The notes beneath the pieces are model-generated. The model was not told where the DNA came from. It searched no databases and saw nothing but the letters and a program-made list of their open reading frames with translations. A stretch of DNA of 9,174 nucleotides from Bacteroidales bacterium (GTDB lineage: Bacteria; Bacteroidota; Bacteroidia; Bacteroidales; Bacteroidaceae), in assembly GCA_004558865.1 (NCBI GenBank), contig SFCY01000090.1, forward strand, positions 1 through 9,174, in the 5' to 3' direction. Of this stretch, positions 1-5,339 are shown piece after piece (position 1 is the first letter of the stretch; the number at the start of each line of letters is the position of its first letter). Position numbers and translations under genes: made by a program.

Positions 1-2
1 TG

Positions 3-77
3 TGTGGAGTGATTCACCAAGTTGATGAAGGGACAAATTTCACCGTCAACTACTCGCGGGAGCGTAAGCGTCGATGA
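3..77 (+). CDS. 3' end of an unidentified upstream gene (partial)
   Basis: Frame 3 is open from the window edge to a TGA at 75-77 and gives 24 C-terminal residues ending in a basic tail (SRERKRR). The other two + frames stop within the first 25 bases. The codons are GC-rich at third positions like those of the genes downstream, which supports real coding. The stretch DEGTNFTV loosely resembles the end of a GHKL ATPase domain in histidine kinases (G-T-T-F-T-V type), but 24 residues cannot settle a family and no function is claimed. The gap to citD is 83 bp and AT-rich, so this gene may belong to a separate transcript. Confidence 0.4.
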   Translation, partial: CGVIHQVDEGTNFTVNYSRERKRR

Positions 78-160
78 CAGAGGTGCTGTGGGTGCCACTG
101 CAAGACATGCTTTGCTTTCGTTTTTTTTATATACACATGTACTAACTTAAAATTTAAACT
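78..160 (+). promoter_or_regulatory. AT-rich leader and probable promoter region of the cit operon
   Basis: This spacer separates the upstream gene end from citD. It holds a TTTG at 111-114, a run of eight T at 121-128, and an AT-rich stretch (CTTAAAATTTAAACT, 146-160) that touches the citD start codon. No Shine-Dalgarno sequence is visible, as is usual for Bacteroidetes, where A/T-rich unstructured leaders support initiation. I could not place a convincing TAnnTTTG -7 box at the right distance from the TTTG; TAACTTAA at 143-150 is the nearest partial match. A short GTGG/CCAC hairpin at 88-98 precedes the T-run by more than 20 bases, so it is not a canonical terminator for the upstream gene. 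Confidence 0.4.
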
Positions 161-442
161 ATGGAACTGAAGGATTCTTTTGCTGGCACACTGGAGTCTG
201 GCGACATTCTCATTCAGATAGCGCCCACTGAGAAAGACGCTCTGGAGATAGATCTGGACAGCACAGTTGCCTATCAGTTTGGCGCCCAGATCAAGAAAGT
301 CATCGCCGAGACGCTCCATGAGCGCGGCATTGACAAAGCCCACGTCAAAGCAACTGACAAAGGTGCCCTCGACTGTACAATCAGAGCCCGCGTGACGGCA
401 GCCGCTGTCAGGGCCACTGGACAGGATGTCTGGAAAGACTGA
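161..442 (+). CDS. citD: Citrate lyase gamma subunit (acyl carrier protein) CitD
   Basis: CitD is the acyl carrier subunit of citrate lyase. It carries the 2'-(5''-phosphoribosyl)-3'-dephospho-CoA group whose thiol ester with acetate is exchanged for citrate. The protein has 93 residues, close to the usual 95-98. Residues 8-15 read AGTLESGD, the family's attachment motif; Ser13 corresponds to the serine that is modified in the Klebsiella protein. KGALDCTIRARV near residues 67-78 matches the conserved KGALDC(I/T)xRAR block. It is cytoplasmic, with no signal peptide. As in most cit operons it lies directly before citE and citF. The start at 161 places the serine motif at the family's normal distance from the N-terminus. 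No Shine-Dalgarno sequence precedes it; the leader is AT-rich. Confidence 0.95.
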   Translation: MELKDSFAGTLESGDILIQIAPTEKDALEIDLDSTVAYQFGAQIKKVIAETLHERGIDKAHVKATDKGALDCTIRARVTAAAVRATGQDVWKD

Positions 443-461
443 TCATCGAGAATGCCAGACT

Positions 462-480
462 GAGGATGAAAGCCGTCCTC
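462..480 (+). promoter_or_regulatory. Hairpin in the citD-citE spacer
   Basis: GAGGATG (462-468) pairs with CGTCCTC (474-480) around a 5-nt loop, giving 7 bp including one G-T pair. TTTAAA follows, without a T-run. It lies in the 75-bp gap between citD and citE. Since no terminator tract follows, an RNA-processing or stability role that tunes the level of the small carrier subunit against the large ones is more likely than termination. This role is inferred. Confidence 0.4.
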
Positions 481-517
481 TTTAAACAATCAAACCAACT
501 AAACCTGCAATTGACCT

Positions 518-1408
518 ATGCAAAGATTAAGAAGAACCATGATGTTTGTGCCGGGCAACAACCCCGGCATGATGGCTGATGCCTTCATCTACGGTCCCGA
601 CTCCATTATGCTCGACCTGGAGGATTCCGTGACTATGGCAGAGAAGGACACTGCGCGTTTGCTCGTCTACAATGCGTTGAAGACCATTGACTACGGCGAC
701 ACGGAGATGGTGGTGAGAATCAATCCCCTCAACACTCCTTACGGCAAGAAGGACATCGAGGCCGTGGTGAAAGCCGGCGTCGACGTAATCCGTATGCCCA
801 AGACTGAAACCGCCGACGAAGTGAGGGAGGTGGAAGCCGAGATCGAGAAAGTGGAAAAGGAACTCGGCTGTCTTGGCCGCACCAAGATTATGGCAGCCAT
901 TGAGAGTGCCCTGGGTGTGGTCAACGCTTACGCCATAGCAACGGCCTCAAAGCGCATGATGGGCATCGCCCTTGGCGCCGAGGACTATTGCGCCAACCTG
1001 AAGACACAGCGCTCGCCCGAGGGCATTGAGCTGCTGTTGGCCCGCCAGACCATCGTCGTGGCTGCAAGGGCCGCTGGAATCGACGCCCTCGATACTGTCT
1101 ATTCCAACCTCAACGACATGGATACCTTCCGCAAGGAGGTGGAGCTCATCAAGCAGCTCGGCTTCGACGGCAAGTCTGTCATCAACCCCAGGCAGATACC
1201 CGTGGTCAACGAAGTGTTCATCCCCAAACAGAAAGATATTGACAAGGCCATGCGTGTGGTGGCAGCCATCAAGGAAGCAGAAAAGAAAGGCAGTGGTGTG
1301 ATCGCTGTCAACGGCAAGATGGTGGACCGCCCCGTAGTGCTCCGCGCTCAGCGCGTCATTGACCTCGCCTTGGCTTCACACGTTATAAAGAAGGAGGATT
1401 TAGCATGA
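518..1408 (+). CDS. citE: Citrate lyase beta subunit CitE (citryl-ACP lyase)
   Basis: CitE cleaves citryl-ACP to acetyl-ACP and oxaloacetate, the second half-reaction of citrate lyase. The 296-residue length is normal for this TIM-barrel family (HpcH/HpaI aldolase / citrate lyase). Visible family blocks are FVPGNNPGMM (10-19), MLDLEDSV (31-38), the VVRINPLNTP stretch with Arg67, MAAIESALGVVN (125-136) with the metal-ligand glutamate Glu129, GAEDY (153-157) with the metal-ligand aspartate Asp156, and GFDGKSVINPRQI (215-227). The match to the Klebsiella subunit is close along the whole length. No Shine-Dalgarno sequence is evident before 518. The stop codon overlaps the citF start (ATGA, 1405-1408), so the alpha and beta subunits are probably made in a coupled 1:1 ratio. 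Confidence 0.96.
   Translation: MQRLRRTMMFVPGNNPGMMADAFIYGPDSIMLDLEDSVTMAEKDTARLLVYNALKTIDYGDTEMVVRINPLNTPYGKKDIEAVVKAGVDVIRMPKTETADEVREVEAEIEKVEKELGCLGRTKIMAAIESALGVVNAYAIATASKRMMGIALGAEDYCANLKTQRSPEGIELLLARQTIVVAARAAGIDALDTVYSNLNDMDTFRKEVELIKQLGFDGKSVINPRQIPVVNEVFIPKQKDIDKAMRVVAAIKEAEKKGSGVIAVNGKMVDRPVVLRAQRVIDLALASHVIKKEDLA
1391..1398 (+). promoter_or_regulatory. Shine-Dalgarno sequence for citF inside the end of citE
   Basis: AAGGAGGA sits 6 nt upstream of the citF ATG and encodes part of the citE C-terminus (KKED). It is a near-perfect Shine-Dalgarno sequence and fixes the citF start at 1405. It contrasts with the AT-rich, Shine-Dalgarno-free leaders of the first gene of each unit here, which suggests that internal reinitiation at the ATGA overlap relies on it. 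Because it lies in coding sequence, chance codon choice remains possible. Confidence 0.6.
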
Positions 1409-2940
1409 AAAAGATAGAAGACCGCCAGGCCCTTCTCCAGGAAGTGGCTGAGCATTTGAATATGAACGTGAGCGACTGCAACGACAAAAAGGTCGCCACA
1501 CCCCGCACAGAATATCAGAAAGAGAGTTCCAAAGTCGTCACCCTTGAGGAGGCCATCCGCAAGGTGGGCCTCAAGGACGGCATGACCGTGTCCTTCCATC
1601 ATCATTTCCGCAAGGGCGACAAGGTGCTTCCCCTTGTGATGGCGAAGATTGCCGAAATGGGCTTCAAGGACATCAAGGTGGCCGCCTCCAGCTTGACCGA
1701 CGCCGACACGCCGCTGATTGACCATATCAAGAATGGTGTCGTGACCGGCATTTCCACCAGTGGTATGCGCGGCGAGTTGGGCAAGGCCATCTCCCATGGA
1801 CTGTTGAAGGAACCCGTGGTGTTCCGTTCCCATGGCACCCGTGGACAGGAAATTGCCAACGGCAAGCTGCATATCGATGTGGCCTTCCTCGGCGCCTCTT
1901 CCTGCGACCCGTTGGGCAACGCCTGCGGCTACAGCAGCTCCCCCAACGCCAAGTCCATCTGCGGCTCCTTGGGCTATGCGCTCCCCGATTCGCGCCATGC
2001 CGACAAGGTGGTGATTGTCACCGACGACCTTGTGAGCTACCCCAACCTCCACAACTCCATCTCGGAGCGAGACGTTGACTACGTGGTGGTGGTCGACTCT
2101 GTGGGCGATTCCTCCCAGATAGCCTCCGGCGCCATCCGCGACACCAAGAACCCGCGCGACATCCTGTTGGCGCAGACTGCCGCACAGGTGGTCATCAACA
2201 GTGGCTACATGAAGAACGGCTTCTCCATCCAGACCGGTTCTGGTGGCGCCTCGCTCGCCGTTGTGAAGCATATCCGCCAATACATGATAGACAACAACAT
2301 CAAGGCATCCTTCGCTCTTGGCGGCATCACCGCCCACATGGTGAAGATGCACGAGGAGGGGCTCATCGACAGGCTCGTCGACGTGCAGTCCTTTGACAAG
2401 GTTGCCGCCGAGTCGCTCAAGAATGACCCGATGCACAAGGAAGTGGCGGCCAATGAGTATGCAAGCGCCGAGGAGCAGGGTGCTGCCACCCACTATCTCG
2501 ACATCGTCATCCTCTCGGCCCTTGAGGTGGACGTCAACTTCAATGTCAACGTGCTGGTGGGCAGTGATGGCATCATCCGTGGCGCCATTGGCGGCCATCC
2601 CGACACGGCTGCCGACTCCGCACTGAGCATCATCGTCTGCCCGTTGCTGCGCGGCCGCATCCCCTGCATCGTCGACCATGTGACCACGCTCATCACTCCC
2701 GGTGAGAACGTAGACGTGGTGGTCACGGAGTATGGCGTGGCTGTCAACCCGCAGCGCCCCGACCTGGCCAAGAGCTTGGAAGAGGCCGGCATCAAGCTCG
2801 TCACCCTTGAGGAGCTTCGCGACCGTGCTCTCCGTGTCATCGGCACGCCCGATCCGCTGCCCTTCGGCGACAAGGTGGTTGGTGTGGTGCTCAACCGCCA
2901 CGGACAGGTGCAGGATGTGATTAGAAACATTGTAGATTGA
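1405..2940 (+). CDS. citF: Citrate lyase alpha subunit CitF (citrate:acetyl-ACP transferase)
   Basis: CitF swaps the acetyl group on CitD for citrate, giving citryl-ACP and free acetate, and belongs to the coenzyme A transferase fold. The protein has 511 residues, the expected size. Recognisable stretches are TVSFHHHFRKGD (61-72), TSGMRGELGKAIS (118-130), RSHGTRGQEIANG (141-153), GASSCDPLGNACGYSS (163-178), QTGSGGASLA (276-285), ALEVDVNFNVNVLVGSDG (372-389) and GAIGGHPDTAADS (393-405). The CoA-transferase-like glutamate is probably Glu374; that assignment is inferred from the motif position. It starts inside the citE stop codon with a good Shine-Dalgarno sequence. A long open frame on the opposite strand covers the whole gene and is treated as a shadow. 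Confidence 0.96.
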   Translation: MKKIEDRQALLQEVAEHLNMNVSDCNDKKVATPRTEYQKESSKVVTLEEAIRKVGLKDGMTVSFHHHFRKGDKVLPLVMAKIAEMGFKDIKVAASSLTDADTPLIDHIKNGVVTGISTSGMRGELGKAISHGLLKEPVVFRSHGTRGQEIANGKLHIDVAFLGASSCDPLGNACGYSSSPNAKSICGSLGYALPDSRHADKVVIVTDDLVSYPNLHNSISERDVDYVVVVDSVGDSSQIASGAIRDTKNPRDILLAQTAAQVVINSGYMKNGFSIQTGSGGASLAVVKHIRQYMIDNNIKASFALGGITAHMVKMHEEGLIDRLVDVQSFDKVAAESLKNDPMHKEVAANEYASAEEQGAATHYLDIVILSALEVDVNFNVNVLVGSDGIIRGAIGGHPDTAADSALSIIVCPLLRGRIPCIVDHVTTLITPGENVDVVVTEYGVAVNPQRPDLAKSLEEAGIKLVTLEELRDRALRVIGTPDPLPFGDKVVGVVLNRHGQVQDVIRNIVD

Positions 2941-2974
2941 TTTCAACAAGTCTCAATATTCAAATAAGCAACCG

Positions 2975-3493
2975 ATGAAGGAACTGGAGATTTCGCTGAC
3001 AGAACTTCTTGCCAGCCGTGACCGCCGATGGAGCCACGAGAAGAATCTCATGGCCCACTATCCAGAACTGACGCTGGTTTGTCTCACTGTTGTCATGCCG
3101 GGCAAGGTGAAGCGGAATGCCAGTTCCCTCGTCGTTGCCACAGCGGCCGCCAAGGCCGTGCGTTCCGCTTTCGACGACGACATGCGGCTCTGGGAGGAGA
3201 AAGACCTCGCGACGGGCTTCGAAGCCTACTGCATGGTGAAGTTGGGAGCGGAGGATGTGAAGCGCCGCTGCTGCGAGATAGAGGAGAGCCATCCTTTGGG
3301 CCGTCTCTTCGATGTGGACGTGATAGGCCCGGGCGGTGTCCCCGTATCTCGCCGGCAATTGGGACTGGAACCCCGCAAATGCTTGATTTGCGGCAATGAG
3401 GCCCGCCTCTGCATGAGGAGGCATACCCACACGCAAGAGGAATTGCAGGCCAGGATAAAGGAAATGATCAGCGACTATGTACAGCGACTTTGA
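2975..3493 (+). CDS. citX: Apo-citrate lyase phosphoribosyl-dephospho-CoA transferase CitX
   Basis: CitX transfers the prosthetic group from 2'-(5''-triphosphoribosyl)-3'-dephospho-CoA to the serine of apo-CitD, so it acts as the holo-ACP synthase of citrate lyase. The protein has 172 residues, the usual size. The hallmark GRLFDVDV lies at 109-116, followed by the cysteine-containing block RKCLICG (134-140) and ARLCMRRHTHTQEEL (143-157), both typical of CitX. Residues 1-60 carry the usual N-terminal helix and an NASS(L) stretch. A 34-bp AT-rich gap separates it from citF, and no Shine-Dalgarno sequence is seen. Its 3' end overlaps the next gene by 17 bp, so coupled translation is likely. It is a stand-alone protein here, not fused to CitG as in some proteobacteria. 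Confidence 0.93.
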   Translation: MKELEISLTELLASRDRRWSHEKNLMAHYPELTLVCLTVVMPGKVKRNASSLVVATAAAKAVRSAFDDDMRLWEEKDLATGFEAYCMVKLGAEDVKRRCCEIEESHPLGRLFDVDVIGPGGVPVSRRQLGLEPRKCLICGNEARLCMRRHTHTQEELQARIKEMISDYVQRL

Positions 3494-5246
3494 GATACAC
3501 GAAGTGCCACTCTCATACGCCCCTGCACGCAACAAGGTGAAGGAGTTTCTTGGCTCCAGCGACCTGCGTGTGGACAATATGGACTATTATGCCGTGATTT
3601 CCCCGATGGGCGGCGACGACATCTTGGCCGCTGGCGGACTGCTCGGCGATACGATACGGTGTGTGGCCGTAAGGCCCGACTGTCGCGACGAGCACCTCGC
3701 CAACCGGCTGGTCTCCCACTTGATGATGATGGTGGGACGGCGTGGCTACCCCACGGTGAAGGTCATCACCAAACCGCAGAACCTCGGCATCTTCCAGAGT
3801 ATGGCCTTTGAGTTGATTGGACGCAGCGACAGGGCCGTGTTCTTGGAGAGCAACAAGGAACCTCTTTCGCGCTACTGCCACTACCTGCAGTCGCTGCGCC
3901 ATGAGGGCAGATGCGGAGCCATTGTCATCAACGCCAATCCCTTCACCAAGGGTCACCGCTACCTCATCGAGACGGCAGCCAAGCAGGTGGATCACCTCTT
4001 CGTCATTCCCGTCAAGGAAGACCGCTCGGTCTTCTCCTACGTGGAGCGCAAGAAGATGATCGAGCTGGGCACTGACGATTTGAAGAATGTCACGGTCTGC
4101 AAGGGCAGTGCCTACACGGTGTCCTCATCCACTTTCCCCTCCTATTTCATCAAGAGCCTCAGCGATGTCACCGACAGCCAGATACAGCTTGACCTCGACA
4201 TCTTCACCCATTACATAGCCCCCGCGCTCAATGTCAGTGTGCGCTTTGTGGGAAGTGAGCCCACCGACCCGCTCACCAACCGCTACAATGAGCTGATGGC
4301 CCGGTTGCTGCCCCCCAGAGGCATCCAGCTGAACGTCATCGAGAGGGTGGGGCAGGACGGCTCGGCGGTGAGCGCATCCCGCGTGAGGGCCGCGCTGAAG
4401 AACCACTCACTCAGCGAGGCCGCCGCTCTGGTGGTCGACTCCACAGTGCCATTCCTTATCTCACGTCTTGCCACGTGCGCCTTGCAGGATGAACTCGATA
4501 CGACGCCGAAGCCGGGACTCGTGGACCGCGACAACTGCGGTGCCCACAAAGACATGGACCATACGCTCATGACGCGCAGCATCCAGGCCCTGCACCCCTT
4601 CTTCAACCGCTTCGCCGAAATGGCTTGGAGCGGCACCATGCCCAACATGGACTCGCTCCGGGAGGTGGGGCGTGAGGCTGAGCGCGCCATGCTCAAGACC
4701 ACGAATGGCGTCAACACCCACCGTGGAGCCCTTTTCTGCATGGGACTCGCCATTGCCGCCACGGCCTTCCTCGCCAAGTCGGAGGGTGTGGAAAACATCA
4801 GTGGGCGGAAGTTGAGCGATGTCATCGCCAGCCTCGCCAGCCACGTTCCCCCAGCCCAGCGCACCCACGGCGGATACGTCTGCCGCAACACCTCGGCGCG
4901 GGGAGCCCGATCGGTGGCTATGGGCGGCTATTCAGACCTGTTCGAGTCGTGGCTGCCCTTTCTGCGGCAGCACCGCAACGACCCTTACTGCTATCAAAAG
5001 ACCCTGCTGAAAATCATCTCCACCCTCGACGACACCAACGTCATCTACCGCGCCAATGTGGAGACGGCAAGAGAAGTGAAGCTTCAGGCCTCACGGCTGC
5101 TCCAGAACTTCACCCTCCGTGGCCTACGCCTCTTGGACGAGCAATTCACCCGACAGTGGATTTCGCCGGGCGGCAGTGCCGACATGCTCTCTCTCACGAT
5201 ATTTTTCGACGCCGTGCTGCCCACCGCAGCGTCGGCAACAACATAG
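3477..5246 (+). CDS. citCG: Fused citrate lyase ligase CitC - triphosphoribosyl-dephospho-CoA synthase CitG
   Basis: Two maturation enzymes are joined in one 589-residue chain. Residues 1-~328 are CitC, the [citrate (pro-3S)-lyase] ligase, which acetylates the CitD thiol with acetate and ATP. A GNAT-like part lies at about 40-125 (IRCVAVRPDCRDEHLANRL), then a nucleotidyltransferase part with NANPFTKGHRYLIE (152-165, the HxGH-like signature) and SAVSASRVRAAL (296-307). Residues ~330-589 are CitG, which makes 2'-(5''-triphosphoribosyl)-3'-dephospho-CoA from dephospho-CoA and ATP. Its blocks are DTTPKPGLVDRDNCGAHKDMD (341-361), NGVNTHRGALF (410-420) and ISPGGSADML (562-571). The switch point is near base 4461. 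The frame is open throughout, with no stop or start gap between the halves, so this is a true fusion. Each half keeps close to its normal full length. The start at 3477 overlaps citX by 17 bp. Confidence 0.93.
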   Translation: MYSDFEIHEVPLSYAPARNKVKEFLGSSDLRVDNMDYYAVISPMGGDDILAAGGLLGDTIRCVAVRPDCRDEHLANRLVSHLMMMVGRRGYPTVKVITKPQNLGIFQSMAFELIGRSDRAVFLESNKEPLSRYCHYLQSLRHEGRCGAIVINANPFTKGHRYLIETAAKQVDHLFVIPVKEDRSVFSYVERKKMIELGTDDLKNVTVCKGSAYTVSSSTFPSYFIKSLSDVTDSQIQLDLDIFTHYIAPALNVSVRFVGSEPTDPLTNRYNELMARLLPPRGIQLNVIERVGQDGSAVSASRVRAALKNHSLSEAAALVVDSTVPFLISRLATCALQDELDTTPKPGLVDRDNCGAHKDMDHTLMTRSIQALHPFFNRFAEMAWSGTMPNMDSLREVGREAERAMLKTTNGVNTHRGALFCMGLAIAATAFLAKSEGVENISGRKLSDVIASLASHVPPAQRTHGGYVCRNTSARGARSVAMGGYSDLFESWLPFLRQHRNDPYCYQKTLLKIISTLDDTNVIYRANVETAREVKLQASRLLQNFTLRGLRLLDEQFTRQWISPGGSADMLSLTIFFDAVLPTAASATT

Positions 5247-5258
5247 CATCCAACCTTT

Positions 5259-5303
5259 GACAGCGCCCACTGGCACCCACCGAAATGCCGCCGTGGGGCT
5301 GTC
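5259..5303 (+). terminator. Strong hairpin between the cit operon and the hydratase gene
   Basis: GACAGCGCCCAC (5259-5270) pairs with GTGGGGCTGTC (5293-5303) over 11 bp with one bulged G. An inner GGCA/TGCC stem (5272-5275 with 5286-5289) extends it around a 10-nt loop. The hairpin starts 12 bp after the citCG stop. The next bases are TGTAAAACTG, without a T-run, so it is not a canonical intrinsic terminator. It could be a 3'-end stabiliser, a weak attenuator, or a processing site that sets different mRNA levels for the cit genes and the hydratase. Pairing is seen directly; the function is inferred. Confidence 0.55.
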
Positions 5304-5339
5304 TGTAAAACTGTTAATATCCTTAAATTTAAATCTATT
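5304..5339 (+). promoter_or_regulatory. AT-rich leader of the hydratase gene
   Basis: CTTAAATTTAAATCT (5322-5336) sits three bases before the ATG and closely resembles the sequence in front of citD (146-160). The shared AT-rich element suggests either a separate transcript start here or a common Shine-Dalgarno-free initiation signal. No TAnnTTTG/TTTG pair with proper spacing was found in this short gap. Confidence 0.35.

Noticed and set aside
85..128. Possible intrinsic terminator of the upstream gene (GTGG/CCAC hairpin, then T8 at 121-128)
   Set aside because: The stem is only 4 bp with a mismatch before the next pairs, and more than 20 bases separate it from the T-run. The geometry does not fit an intrinsic terminator.
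128..135. TATATACA as the -7 element of a Bacteroidetes promoter with TTTG at 111-114
   Set aside because: The spacing is about 13 bases rather than 19-21 and the TTTG part of the -7 consensus is missing.
1348..2949. 533-codon open frame on the - strand covering all of citF
   Set aside because: It mirrors a strongly supported gene; GC-rich third positions in citF keep the opposite frame free of stops. The translation is rich in His, Val, Gly and Ala with no recognisable domain.
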